This document shows positions 18,780 through 26,826 of a DNA stretch of 64,000 bases, in pieces. The notes below the pieces were generated by a model, which was given only the letters and a program-made list of their open reading frames with translations, searched no databases and had not been told where the DNA came from. Origin of the DNA: FEB-12 sp964503315 (GTDB lineage Bacteria > Zixibacteria > MSB-5A5 > GN15 > FEB-12); the NCBI GenBank assembly GCA_964503315.1, contig CAZCZL010000009.1, positions 1 to 64,000 on the forward strand, read 5' to 3'. A program made the translations under genes and the position numbers. Position 1 is the stretch's first letter. Each line of letters opens with the position of its first letter.

Positions 18780-20341
18780 GAGAGTTCTTTCGCGACTTCG
18801 GTCGCCTGATACAACGTCACCTGCGCACTCTGGCGCTCTTGGTCGGCGGGATCATCGCCCTGATAGTGCTGGTCGGAGTCGGTACCTACTTCAAAATGGA
18901 AGATGCCGATTTCTGCACCTCCTGCCACTACATGGAGCCGTACTACCGTCACTGGCAGGCCTCAACGCATGCCAATGTTACCTGCGTTGATTGCCATGAC
19001 TACGGTGTCGGCTCATTGGCGCTGTCGACCATTCGATATTGGACGAATACGTATACCACCCGGCCAAAGTCAAACGTACCCGATGAAGCTTGCCTGCAGT
19101 GTCATGAGACATCATCCTTGTCTGCGCTGAAGGAATACCGCAAAGGGATCATGTTCGATCACCAGGCGCACCTGAGCAAACCGCTTCGCGGCGAGGATCT
19201 ACGGTGTACCTCGTGCCACAACCAGATAGTGCAATATGACGAAGAGGTGACGCCGACTCACATGACGGTCAACGACAAGTCATGCTTTGTCTGTCACTTC
19301 AAAGATGCCGGTCAGGGCGAGGCGATAACGGGATGCGACGCTTGCCACGGGATGCCTACCACCACCGTCGAGCATGGCGGGTTCACCTTCGACCACGCGC
19401 CCTATATCAAGGCGGGAGTCGAGTGCAAGCAATGTCACACGCAGATCGTGCAGGGGGATGGCTCGGTCCCTGAAGGTAAGTGCTACGCCTGCCATGTGGA
19501 GCGCGATCGGAAAGAGCATAGCCGGGAAGAGTTGCACCGGATCCATGTTACTACAAACGGCATCGACTGTTTCCAGTGCCATTCGGATCTGAAGCATGGA
19601 AATTTCCAGATGGTCAGTTCGCTGGAGATCCAGTGCGAGAACTGCCATGTCCGGATGCATAATGGTCCCAAGCAACTCTACATGGGGATAGGCGGCGCCG
19701 ACACGACCGACATTCCAAGTCCGCACTTTATCGCCCAAGTTTCCTGTGACGGGTGCCACACGCACCTGACTCCTCAGGGTGAGCAACTGGCGCACCAGGA
19801 GCGGAAAGAGGCGACGCGTAATTCCTGCATCACCTGCCACGGCAAGGGACGCGAATTGATGTTCGACAACTGGATCGAAGGGACGAAAAAGCTCTCCGCG
19901 GAACTCCCCGGTTACCTCACCAGCCTTCGTTCGAGCGCTCTTTCGACCGCCGGCAAGAATGACGCCGTGAAAACCGCGGTCGCCAACGCGGAAAAGAACT
20001 TTGGATTGATAAAGGAAGGGCATGTCTCTCACAACATCTGGTACTCGCTCCATCTGCTCAAGAGTAGCCGGGAGCAGGTACAGAACGCGGTCAAGGCAGT
20101 ACGGTCAGGGTTTGTGGCTCCTGAACTTCCCAGTGCCGCAAAGAAGGAAAACAGTTGCATGACCTTCTGTCATGGCAAGTCTATCCCCGAGACTGTCAAC
20201 TACTCCGGCAAGTCACTCCCTCACACTATGCACGTGACTGACCTTGAGCTGGGTTGCGAAAACTGCCATTCTATTGAAGAGCATGGAAAGTCCGCGATCA
20301 ATAAGGAAGCCTGTGTGGCCTGCCACGAGGGCGGAATGTAA
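18776..20341 (+). CDS. NapC/NrfH-like N-terminus fused to a 15-heme c-type cytochrome
   Basis: A 521-residue protein with a single N-terminal membrane helix (about residues 17-38), followed at once by CTSCHYMEPYYRHW, the typical NapC/NrfH first heme site. I count fourteen CXXCH motifs and one CX3CH (CMTFCH near residue 462), so up to fifteen hemes. A heme-free helical stretch lies at about residues 365-455. The N-terminal module of this family takes electrons from quinol; the rest would form a periplasmic heme wire. It is the last gene of the operon, overlapping the cytochrome b gene by 4 nt, and a T-rich stem-loop follows. The electron acceptor cannot be told from sequence. Confidence 0.9.
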   Translation: MREFFRDFGRLIQRHLRTLALLVGGIIALIVLVGVGTYFKMEDADFCTSCHYMEPYYRHWQASTHANVTCVDCHDYGVGSLALSTIRYWTNTYTTRPKSNVPDEACLQCHETSSLSALKEYRKGIMFDHQAHLSKPLRGEDLRCTSCHNQIVQYDEEVTPTHMTVNDKSCFVCHFKDAGQGEAITGCDACHGMPTTTVEHGGFTFDHAPYIKAGVECKQCHTQIVQGDGSVPEGKCYACHVERDRKEHSREELHRIHVTTNGIDCFQCHSDLKHGNFQMVSSLEIQCENCHVRMHNGPKQLYMGIGGADTTDIPSPHFIAQVSCDGCHTHLTPQGEQLAHQERKEATRNSCITCHGKGRELMFDNWIEGTKKLSAELPGYLTSLRSSALSTAGKNDAVKTAVANAEKNFGLIKEGHVSHNIWYSLHLLKSSREQVQNAVKAVRSGFVAPELPSAAKKENSCMTFCHGKSIPETVNYSGKSLPHTMHVTDLELGCENCHSIEEHGKSAINKEACVACHEGGM

Positions 20342-20369
20342 GACTGGATACTTTCAGATTGTGATAAGT

Positions 20370-20398
20370 ACGGCTGGTTTACTGACCAGCCGTTTTCT
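20370..20398 (+). terminator. Intrinsic terminator of the cytochrome operon
   Basis: ACGGCTGGT pairs perfectly with ACCAGCCGT across a 6-nt loop and is followed by TTTCTTTT. It overlaps the stop codon of the convergent trmB gene. Confidence 0.85.
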
Positions 20399-21002
20399 TT
20401 TGCAGATGAACGAATCGTATCTCTTTCCCCTCTTTCCGCCATTTCGTCTCAAAGTAGGTTCGGTCGGGATTCGGGATCAGCGATGTATCACTGCTGAACG
20501 GCGTCCCCAGATTATGGAATGACTCGACTCGTTCCGCATTTTTGACAACCCACTCGGCGTAGGGCGCGTGGTCGGTCGCGAAAATCAGCTCTCCCCCGTC
20601 GCGCATAATGGAGGAGAGGAAAGTCAGGATCTCAACCGAAAGCAGTCGATGGAACGCATGCCTCTCCTTGGGCCAGGGATCGGGGAACAGCACGTAGATC
20701 TTCTCGAAACAGGGTGTATCGAAAAACTTTGGAAGGACCAAACGGGCATTCCCCCGGACGAGGCGGATGTTAACGAGACCGAGCCGTTCACACCGGCGGA
20801 TCAGCTTTTTGTAGCGGCTGACCATCAGCTCGATCGCAACAAACCGCTTCTCCGGATGTTGCTGGGCCAGCCAAAGCAGCATGTCGCCGCGACCGGGGCC
20901 AATTTCCAGAATATCACCGGTTACAGTAACCGGTTCATTCGGGTAATGATAGATAGGTTTACGGGCTTCCCACTCCAGGGGGAACTGCTTTTCTCTGGCC
21001 AA
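20379..21002 (-). CDS. trmB: tRNA (guanine-N7-)-methyltransferase
   Basis: A 207-residue SAM-dependent methyltransferase that makes m7G46 in tRNA. The SAM-binding motif EIGPGRGD is at residues 33-40, and the family hallmark DPWPKERH at 108-115 is followed by FHRLLS. The C-terminal block DRTYFETKWRKEGKEI is also typical. The start is TTG 21002 with AAGGAG 7 nt upstream; there is no in-frame ATG nearby. It lies downstream of the envelope operon on the same strand but after a 73-nt gap. Confidence 0.95.
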   Translation of the reverse strand: MAREKQFPLEWEARKPIYHYPNEPVTVTGDILEIGPGRGDMLLWLAQQHPEKRFVAIELMVSRYKKLIRRCERLGLVNIRLVRGNARLVLPKFFDTPCFEKIYVLFPDPWPKERHAFHRLLSVEILTFLSSIMRDGGELIFATDHAPYAEWVVKNAERVESFHNLGTPFSSDTSLIPNPDRTYFETKWRKEGKEIRFVHLQKKTAGQ

Positions 21003-21075
21003 CCATCAACTCCTTGCTAACCGGAACAAAACAAATTGGTCACGATTGTCAAGAAGTACTCGGCCTGATTGGCGA

Positions 21076-21423
21076 CTAGCGGATATGCTCGGAGTAAATG
21101 TCTCTGTTGAATCCGACGATTAGCGTTCTGCCCATACGAACCACTGGTGCGCGCAGGTTGCCCGTTGGGCCGAGCAGCAAAGCCCGCACTTCGCTCCACT
21201 TCGGCTTCTCCTTCCGGAGATCGACAGAGACGACCCTTGGCCCCTTGACTGAGATGAGTCGCTCAAAACCCTTCAGCATGTCGCGGACCTCAGTCTCACC
21301 AAAGACCTGCTTTTTGGCGTTTGTCTGTGAGTCAATTGTGACTTTCTGCTTCGCAAGGAACTCCTGCGACTTCGCGCAGGTCTCTCACCCCGGTCTGAAG
21401 TAATACCAGTCTATTTTGGACAT
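21076..21423 (-). CDS. ArsC/Spx-family thioredoxin-fold protein with in-frame UGA, probable selenoprotein
   Basis: From ATG 21423 the frame reads MSKIDWYYFRPG, then TGA (21385-21387), then ETCAKSQEFL and on without interruption to the stop at 21076: 115 residues if the TGA is read through. The TGA sits exactly at the first cysteine of the CxxC redox motif of ArsC/glutaredoxin-like proteins (position 13, with C16 kept), so the protein would carry a UxxC active site. The remaining sequence keeps the fold, including KGPRVVSVDLRKEKPKWSEV and APVVRMGRTLIVGFN. A perfect 6-bp hairpin lies just after the TGA. Cys/Sec ArsC-like proteins are known in bacteria. Alternatives are a point-mutated pseudogene or a sequencing error. 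It starts 8 nt after the upstream lipoprotein gene. Without readthrough only an active-site-less 67-residue product from ATG 21279 would form. Confidence 0.78.
21363..21380 (-). promoter_or_regulatory. Candidate bacterial SECIS hairpin
   Basis: On the minus strand CCTGCG pairs perfectly with CGCAGG around the 6-nt loop CGAAGT, beginning 4 nt after the in-frame TGA. A G occupies loop position 2, as expected for SelB-binding elements. The distance from TGA to the loop (10 nt) is shorter than typical, so a different or larger fold may be the functional one. Confidence 0.45.
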
Positions 21424-21431
21424 GCGTAAGG

Positions 21432-22106
21432 TCAGTGGGATCTGGGTGGAAGTACGATCGTCGGCAATCCAGGTTGCGCTACGCGGTACAGAGTCAGTGC
21501 ATGTACCGGGTCAACCTTGATGGTGATGGTTGAGGAACCCAGCGAGCCCTGAAGGAGATTTCGCACTGAAACCATGGTATTCTTGAACTTGTCGACCGGT
21601 TTCCCCTCGACATCGGTGCGAATATCCAGGATCACTTCATCCCCCCAATGCAATTCAAATCGGGCAGGCATCTCACGCTGCAGCAGTGACGCGTCAAACT
21701 TGGTCACCTCGGAGATGATCGTCAGGATGGAATCCGGGGTCTGCTCTTTATAAGCATACAGGTGAGTCGTGGTGATGGGACGGACCAGTCGTCGGCCTTC
21801 GTGGAAGTGCTCAGCGAAACTCACGATCTCATCCTGGTCGGCTGATTCGAAATTGATGGGGAATTCCCAGACAACGGCGCCTTTGAGTTTGAGACGGATC
21901 TGCTTTTCATCGAAATTGAGAACGAGGTACGGCTTCTCGGGGGCAGAGAGCTTCAATTCCGCCTGGATCATCTGGTACTCGCGTTCAGCGGCGACCGCGC
22001 TCCATCCGGAGCCGTTCGAGCCATTCTGGTCGCCCGAACAGGCGAGCATCAGAAGGACCAGCGCCGGCAGGGCGCCACGAACCGTCTGCCTCAGAATTGA
22101 TCCCAT
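21432..22106 (-). CDS. Envelope lipoprotein, L,D-transpeptidase-associated
   Basis: A 224-residue predicted lipoprotein (lipobox LLMLAC, C23). Residues about 55-90 (KPYLVLNFDEKQIRLKLKG) resemble the opening beta strands of YkuD-type L,D-transpeptidases such as the next protein upstream, but no HGCxR catalytic site follows. It may therefore be a non-catalytic relative or partner of the two transpeptidases in the same operon. That relation is inferred from a short stretch only. It starts 12 nt after the transpeptidase gene and ends 8 nt before the selenoprotein candidate. Confidence 0.75.
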   Translation of the reverse strand: MGSILRQTVRGALPALVLLMLACSGDQNGSNGSGWSAVAAEREYQMIQAELKLSAPEKPYLVLNFDEKQIRLKLKGAVVWEFPINFESADQDEIVSFAEHFHEGRRLVRPITTTHLYAYKEQTPDSILTIISEVTKFDASLLQREMPARFELHWGDEVILDIRTDVEGKPVDKFKNTMVSVRNLLQGSLGSSTITIKVDPVHALTLYRVAQPGLPTIVLPPRSH

Positions 22107-22118
22107 TGTTTCCCAGTC

Positions 22119-22769
22119 CTAGAAAATGTAAATGGGTGTTCCGATCGGTGTCTGATCGTAGATCTTTTTCAGATCATCCGAGCCGACACGCACGCATCCA
22201 TGTGTCACGTTGATACCGAGCAATCGCTGATAGATCGTCCCGTGAATGAAAAACCCGTCGCCGAATCCCAGGGCGTATTCACCCATCACATTGGGATCAA
22301 GACGATCCTGTTCATTTTTGGGGATCGCTTCGTTCTCTTCGATGAAGGCCCAATCCGGTTTGCGCCACCACGGCTCGGTTATTTTGTTCTTCACCTTGAA
22401 CACACCGTGCGGTGTGTTGAATATCCATTTCCGCCCGGTGACACTGTCGATCAGTTCGCTGCCGGAACCGGTCGAGCAGGTCGCTTCGACCAGCACGGAG
22501 TCTTCAGTACGGATCGCGATCTTGTTGGCATGCGTATCGATGACGATATACTTCCCTTTGGGTTTCAACTTCGTCAGTTCTTTGCGTGCCTTATCAAGTT
22601 CTTTCTTGGCCGCCTTCTGTTCGGTCGGTAGCTGAGCCAATGACGTATCCACGAAGACCGTCTGATCGGCATGTATATCATCACTGGAAGTGACTTTCAG
22701 GAAGATCATTGCGCCGATGATCAGCAGAACGGGGATCGAAATGAGTATCAGTACTTTTTTCATGGCCAT
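22119..22769 (-). CDS. L,D-transpeptidase (YkuD fold), membrane-anchored
   Basis: A 216-residue protein with one N-terminal membrane helix (VLILISIPVLLIIGAMIFL), a short coiled-coil (about residues 45-75) and a YkuD domain (PF03734). The conserved FFIHGT and THGCVRVG segments give the catalytic His and Cys (C192). Such enzymes make 3-3 cross-links in peptidoglycan or attach proteins to it in the periplasm. It overlaps the preceding gene by about 10 nt if ATG 22769 is used; ATG 22763 is equally possible. Second transpeptidase of the operon. Confidence 0.92.
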   Translation of the reverse strand: MAMKKVLILISIPVLLIIGAMIFLKVTSSDDIHADQTVFVDTSLAQLPTEQKAAKKELDKARKELTKLKPKGKYIVIDTHANKIAIRTEDSVLVEATCSTGSGSELIDSVTGRKWIFNTPHGVFKVKNKITEPWWRKPDWAFIEENEAIPKNEQDRLDPNVMGEYALGFGDGFFIHGTIYQRLLGINVTHGCVRVGSDDLKKIYDQTPIGTPIYIF

Positions 22770-23941
22770 TGATCCGAACGGCGCACTATCGTGACCGGTG
22801 TGCCGTTTGACACATATTTCATCAGGTGATCCATCTCATTGTTGGTCAGCGCGACGCATCCTTCGGTCCAATCTTTCCCTTGGCCGCCGTGGCCATGGAT
22901 CTCGATAAGCCCGCCGATCCGGGCGCGCTGGGAGATGATCCCCTTTGCCTTATTATCAGAGAACCGTTTCCGGTCCGTATCGTTCGGATAATTAATGTTC
23001 AGCGCCTTGTAATAGCGGCTACCTCGTGGACGGTAAGCACTTATGCGGTACTTCCCTTCCGGCGTGGCGCCATCGCCCGAGAACATCTTCTGGTGCCCGG
23101 CATTATATCCGAGTTCACAATTGTACGTATGTAGTACGCTTCCGGCCTTGATCAGGTAGAGCTTGTGTTTGGCCTTGTCGACGATCACCGCATACCCCCC
23201 AGACGCACGAGAATCGGCAACCGTCTCCGCCACCCAGCGTCGCCACACCTTGAGGTACTGGGCATCCTGATCATCATATTCATCCATCGACGTGGCCAGT
23301 TTGGAGAGCCAGGTGCGACTTAACGCCATCTGCTCTCTGGCATCAGCGTACTCACCGGCATTGACCAGTCGGTCGGACTGTTTGGCGGCGAGCTCAGCCA
23401 TTGACCAGTAACGGTTCAGACTCAGCTTGGCCAGGGAGCCATTCAGCGCCTGCAACCAGGAGTTCAACTCTTCTTGAAGATCCTGCCGTTCATTGCTGAC
23501 GGTCGTGCGCAGGTCACCGAGGAATTTTTGCGTAGTAGTCGTGGCTTCTGAAGCCGTCTTGATAGCCTGGAGGAGCAGCGAGTCAGCTTTTTCGTAGTCA
23601 CGGAACGGAGCCATCCGCCCGTTCTGGTAGGCCATCTCCAGCCAACCGGCATTCAACAGCTTTTCGGCATCCCGAAAGAGCGATTCGGAATAGCGAACAG
23701 CGCCGGCAGTACGCGCGGTCTCTAATGCCAGTTTTGCGCTTCGATGAAGGACCAGGTTCGGTTCAGCAGGAGTCAAAAAGAGATAGACAACCCATGCCAC
23801 CGGCATTGCGATCAGCGCCAGGATCAGAAGTCTCTTGAGCGAGAAGCGAAAGAAGGGGCGGCGCTGTGGCACGTTGGGGTATATATCGCGAGGGCCGCGT
23901 GTTACGGCGGCCCTTCGCGGAAAAACGGGGTTAATCGACAT
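22760..23941 (-). CDS. L,D-transpeptidase with long coiled-coil region
   Basis: A 393-residue membrane-anchored enzyme: basic N-terminus, one helix (LLILALIAMPVAWVVYLFL), a helical region of about 160 residues likely to form coiled coils, and a C-terminal YkuD domain. The active site reads IEIHGHGGQGKDWTEGCVAL, with catalytic C362. The inserted GQGKDW between the His and Cys motifs separates it from the shorter enzyme downstream, so the two probably act on different partners. A role in peptidoglycan remodelling in the periplasm is inferred from the family. It follows the DUF4398-like lipoprotein gene by 6 nt. Confidence 0.92.
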   Translation of the reverse strand: MSINPVFPRRAAVTRGPRDIYPNVPQRRPFFRFSLKRLLILALIAMPVAWVVYLFLTPAEPNLVLHRSAKLALETARTAGAVRYSESLFRDAEKLLNAGWLEMAYQNGRMAPFRDYEKADSLLLQAIKTASEATTTTQKFLGDLRTTVSNERQDLQEELNSWLQALNGSLAKLSLNRYWSMAELAAKQSDRLVNAGEYADAREQMALSRTWLSKLATSMDEYDDQDAQYLKVWRRWVAETVADSRASGGYAVIVDKAKHKLYLIKAGSVLHTYNCELGYNAGHQKMFSGDGATPEGKYRISAYRPRGSRYYKALNINYPNDTDRKRFSDNKAKGIISQRARIGGLIEIHGHGGQGKDWTEGCVALTNNEMDHLMKYVSNGTPVTIVRRSDQWP

Positions 23942-23947
23942 TCGCGA

Positions 23948-24544
23948 TTACTTACCAGCCTTGCGAGCAACAGCGGCAGCGATCTCGTCCTGAATAGACT
24001 TCGCCTGGTTCATCACGCCTTCGAACTTCGTCTTGGCGGTCAGATACTTGCCGTTATTGAATTCCATCTCGGCATCGGTGTACGCCGGGGTGAGCGCATC
24101 AAGGCTGCCCTTGATCAGTTCGATCTCGGCCTTGGTGTCTTTGCCCTTAGGAGCCTTGGCAACCGCGGCGGCGGCGGAATCGATCGCAGCCTTCGCATCG
24201 GCCATCAGGGTCATCACTTCGGCTTTCACTCTCTCTTTTTCGGCGGCGGCATCAGCGGTCGCTTTCTCAGCCAGAGCCTGAGCGCGGACAAACATATCCT
24301 TGGACTTGCCATAGGAGCGGAACAGAGCAAACTTGCCATCCTGCTCGGTTTTGGCAGCCTGGGCCGCGTTCAGAGTATCCTGCGCGGTGCGGAAGGATTC
24401 CGGAGCATAGGCTTCGGCTTCAGCCACGCGGGCGGCGTCGAACGACGCGGAAGCAGCGGTCATCTCGGCTTCGGGAGCCTTGCTGCAGCCAACCAGCGCC
24501 AGCAGCATCAGCGCCAACAGAGCGAGTGTCACACGTTTGAACAT
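23948..24544 (-). CDS. Alanine-rich helical lipoprotein (DUF4398-like)
   Basis: A 198-residue predicted lipoprotein (lipobox ALVGC, C20) that is almost wholly helical and rich in Ala, Lys and Glu, with TPR-like or coiled-coil periodicity. The FRTAQDTLNAAQAAKTEQDG style resembles DUF4398-type periplasmic lipoproteins. Such proteins have no enzymatic role; being first in an operon with two L,D-transpeptidases, it could be a peptidoglycan- or outer-membrane-linked spacer. GAAAGGGAT lies 6 nt upstream of ATG 24544. Expression may be controlled by the terminator located 50 nt before the start. Confidence 0.82.
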   Translation of the reverse strand: MFKRVTLALLALMLLALVGCSKAPEAEMTAASASFDAARVAEAEAYAPESFRTAQDTLNAAQAAKTEQDGKFALFRSYGKSKDMFVRAQALAEKATADAAAEKERVKAEVMTLMADAKAAIDSAAAAVAKAPKGKDTKAEIELIKGSLDALTPAYTDAEMEFNNGKYLTAKTKFEGVMNQAKSIQDEIAAAVARKAGK

Positions 24545-24593
24545 TTCAGTATCCCTTTCTAAATGGGTGATTATATGGGTTTAGTTATGGGCG

Positions 24594-24636
24594 AAAAAAA
24601 AGGATACGCGCTAACGTCTCGCGTCCGCGCACATCC
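24594..24636 (-). terminator. Intrinsic terminator inside the leader of the transpeptidase operon
   Basis: On the minus strand GGATGTGCGC pairs with GCGCGTATCC (10 bp with two G-U pairs) across a 15-nt loop, followed directly by eight Ts. It ends 50 nt before the ATG at 24544, on the same strand, so it could act as an attenuator or end a separate small RNA. Confidence 0.7.
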
Positions 24637-24674
24637 TCTCTCATTTTCAACGTCTTTGCCGACTACGCACCTCT

Positions 24675-24696
24675 GTTGAGTGACGGTGCACTCAAC
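24675..24696 (-). other. Perfect stem-loop in the same leader
   Basis: GTTGAGTG pairs over 8 bp with CACTCAAC around a 6-nt loop, about 40 nt upstream (on the minus strand) of the terminator stem. With the GAGAGG motif repeated several times around it, it suggests a folded leader RNA or small RNA; no known riboswitch class was recognised. Confidence 0.5.
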
Positions 24697-24765
24697 GTAT
24701 TCCTCTCTCCGACTGTTGCCTCTCTTTGTGTTCCCGAATAGCCTAATTCGAGAATTTGAAGGCGT

Positions 24766-24794
24766 AAATAGGAGTGTTGAGCCTCTATTGTCAA
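24766..24794 (-). promoter_or_regulatory. Promoter candidate, proximal, for the leader RNA
   Basis: A perfect TTGACA at 24794-24789 is followed after 17-18 nt by an AT-rich CTATTTA as a weak -10 box. Transcription would start about 210 nt before the lipoprotein ATG. Confidence 0.35.
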
Positions 24795-24871
24795 CGCTTT
24801 TTTTGGCGCTGACTTAGTTCCTTTTTGCACGAGAAAGAACAGCTACCGATCGCCTACACTATCTATAATAT

Positions 24872-24899
24872 ATTATAAGACAATGCGTTACGCGAGCAA
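24872..24899 (-). promoter_or_regulatory. Promoter candidate, distal, for the leader RNA
   Basis: TTGCTC and a perfect TATAAT on the minus strand are 16 nt apart. No other gene start lies nearby on this strand, so the transcript would feed into the leader and terminator at 24594-24636. The rest of the 24545-25100 gap shows no coding frame I can support. Confidence 0.4.
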
Positions 24900-25100
24900 T
24901 AAGTCGTTTTTGAGTCTATTTTCTTCACTCACTCATATCCATTCTACTCTTTTCACGGCCGATCCAAAGCCGAGGCTGGGCCCCCCTTATTACCATTGAA
25001 CGCACTATTTTCGCAATCTGTTGGCTTTTTACCAAAGCAATCTGCCTAGCCGTTGCCGCCAAAAGTACTTTATTCATGGTGCAAATTCGAGGAGCGACAA

Positions 25101-25158
25101 AAAAAACCGCCGGGGCCAGTATCCCGGCGGTCTGGCGAGTGAGCTTATCTCACTCGCC
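25101..25158 (-). terminator. Tandem stem-loops ending the heptaheme cytochrome gene
   Basis: A 10-bp hairpin (GGCGAGTGAG arms, 25134-25158) is followed on the minus strand by a second, ACCGCCGGG with its complement (25106-25131), and then a run of eight or more Ts. A strong intrinsic terminator 20-80 nt after the stop at 25180. Confidence 0.9.
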
Positions 25159-25179
25159 GATCAAGTCTGTCCACAAGCA

Positions 25180-26694
25180 TCAGTAGCCCGATTCAGGCGT
25201 GTGACACTCAGTGCATTTCGCTTCTTTCCAGGCATCGCCGACATCCTCCGGATGCTGGAAGTCCATCCCGGTGATATTTGACGCCAACTCCGCGACATTT
25301 TCGGACGGCCCCTGCGCGACTATCAAGTGGCACGTGCGGCAATCTGATGAGATCGAAGTACCATCGTCGGCTACCATGCTGCTGTTATGACAGCGGAAAC
25401 AGCCGTCGTTGACGAAGTGGCTGAGATGTGTTTCGCGAGCGCGATAGTCGGTTTTCATCTCCGGGAAAAAATTCTCCGAGTAGATCGTCTTCAGCGTCTG
25501 CGTTGCCTTAGTGATCTCAGACTTCAATGAATCGCCGAGCGCAGGATAGTTCGCCTGATAATAAGCGAACAATCCGGTGTCGATCGCCGCCTGCGCCTGT
25601 TCGCGATTTTCGTACGACGCGTTCAGCAGATCCAAACCGACTTGGCGGATATACGGGAGAGTCGGCGAGATCATGCGCGTACTCATCGCCAGGTTGAGCG
25701 ATGTTGCCGGGGGCTGGAACTTGTGGCTGGGTCGGTTATGACAATCCATGCAGTCAAACGACCGTATCTCGTTCTCGACAGCAGTCGTATCGGGCATCTC
25801 CACTCCCTGCTGCCTGTAGACTTTGGTCGAACCATCCTGCTTGGTGACGCGGACCCACGGAATGATCTGGCGCTTATAATCGGACGCGACGTACTCAACT
25901 CTATTGTCTGCCAGCATATGCCAGTGGATCCCCTCGAGTTTTCCGGTGCGCGGATTGCCGCCGCCGACTTTCACCAGCAAACTGATCGTCCACGGCGAAT
26001 TCAGTTCATCAGTTTTATAGTAAGTGCGCGTGGTGAACTTGTTCCCCCAGAATTGTTGTGGCCAGTGACATCCTTCGCACGTCTCCTGTGCAGGACGAAG
26101 ATTGTGCACCGGGGTCTGAATAGGGCGATCATATGAATTGAGCGCGGTGCGCCAGAGTTGGCGCGTGCCATCCAGTTTCGACTTCACATAAAACGACGCA
26201 CCCGGGCCGATATGACACTCCACGCACGCGACTCGCGCGTGCGGCGAATTCATGTATGTGACATACTGCGGTTCCATCACCGTATGACAGGTCTTGCCGC
26301 AAAAAGCGACCGAGTCGGTCGATTCGTACGCGCGATATCCCGAGTAACTCACGACAATGATAAGCGCCGCGGTCAGGCCGAGAAAGAGCCAGAGATTGCG
26401 CAAGTAATTGCTGTCGGTCGGATCGATCGACAGGTTGAACTTCACCTCTTCGCCGCGCTTGCGCGCCTGTTTTACCTGCAGCCAGCTTGCGACCAGGAAA
26501 AGAATCACGCCGAGCGTGATGATCGCCGGGACGATCACAAATGTCACCAGCGAGCTGTATGGATTATCCCCGCCCGTTGTAAGATCAAGCAGGAGAAGAA
26601 CGATGAACAAGAAGCCGCCCGCCAATGTCAACGCGCCGCCAATGGCAGCCAACGGATGGCGGAACAGCGTGCGCTTACGACTTTCAGTAGCCAC
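25180..26694 (-). CDS. ImcH-like heptaheme inner-membrane cytochrome (NapC/NirT family)
   Basis: A 504-residue protein with three N-terminal membrane helices (about residues 15-36, 46-73 and 97-121) and then a periplasmic domain with six CXXCH motifs and one CX3CH (CGKTCH) as the first site: seven hemes. The first block CGKTCHTVMEPQYVTYMNSPHARVACVECH is the NapC/NirT pattern (longer than 20, so only its ends matter: CGKTCH and CVECH). Size, helix number and heme count match Geobacter ImcH, an inner-membrane menaquinol oxidase used for high-potential extracellular acceptors. Function by analogy only. GTG start at 26694 with AAGGGAT upstream. It is monocistronic. Confidence 0.88.
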   Translation of the reverse strand: MATESRKRTLFRHPLAAIGGALTLAGGFLFIVLLLLDLTTGGDNPYSSLVTFVIVPAIITLGVILFLVASWLQVKQARKRGEEVKFNLSIDPTDSNYLRNLWLFLGLTAALIIVVSYSGYRAYESTDSVAFCGKTCHTVMEPQYVTYMNSPHARVACVECHIGPGASFYVKSKLDGTRQLWRTALNSYDRPIQTPVHNLRPAQETCEGCHWPQQFWGNKFTTRTYYKTDELNSPWTISLLVKVGGGNPRTGKLEGIHWHMLADNRVEYVASDYKRQIIPWVRVTKQDGSTKVYRQQGVEMPDTTAVENEIRSFDCMDCHNRPSHKFQPPATSLNLAMSTRMISPTLPYIRQVGLDLLNASYENREQAQAAIDTGLFAYYQANYPALGDSLKSEITKATQTLKTIYSENFFPEMKTDYRARETHLSHFVNDGCFRCHNSSMVADDGTSISSDCRTCHLIVAQGPSENVAELASNITGMDFQHPEDVGDAWKEAKCTECHTPESGY

Positions 26695-26738
26695 GGTCTA
26701 TCCCTTCTAACTCTATTCTGCCCGGAGTTAAAGAGGAG

Positions 26739-26766
26739 AATATATGTTTAAGATGTCGCTCGGCAA
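26739..26766 (-). promoter_or_regulatory. Promoter candidate for the ImcH-like gene
   Basis: TTGCCG and TATATT on the minus strand are 16 nt apart, ending 44 nt before the GTG start at 26694. The -35 match is weak but the layout repeats that of the cytochrome operon promoter. Confidence 0.4.
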
Positions 26767-26826
26767 TAGAAATCGTCGCGAAATCTTACCAACTTGTACA
26801 TGATTGGCCCAATATCAGACCGTCAG

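Noticed and set aside
24545..25100. tRNA or small coding gene in the 555-nt gap
   Set aside because: No cloverleaf arms, T-loop sequence or frame with a ribosome-binding site was found; promoter and terminator elements explain the visible structure.
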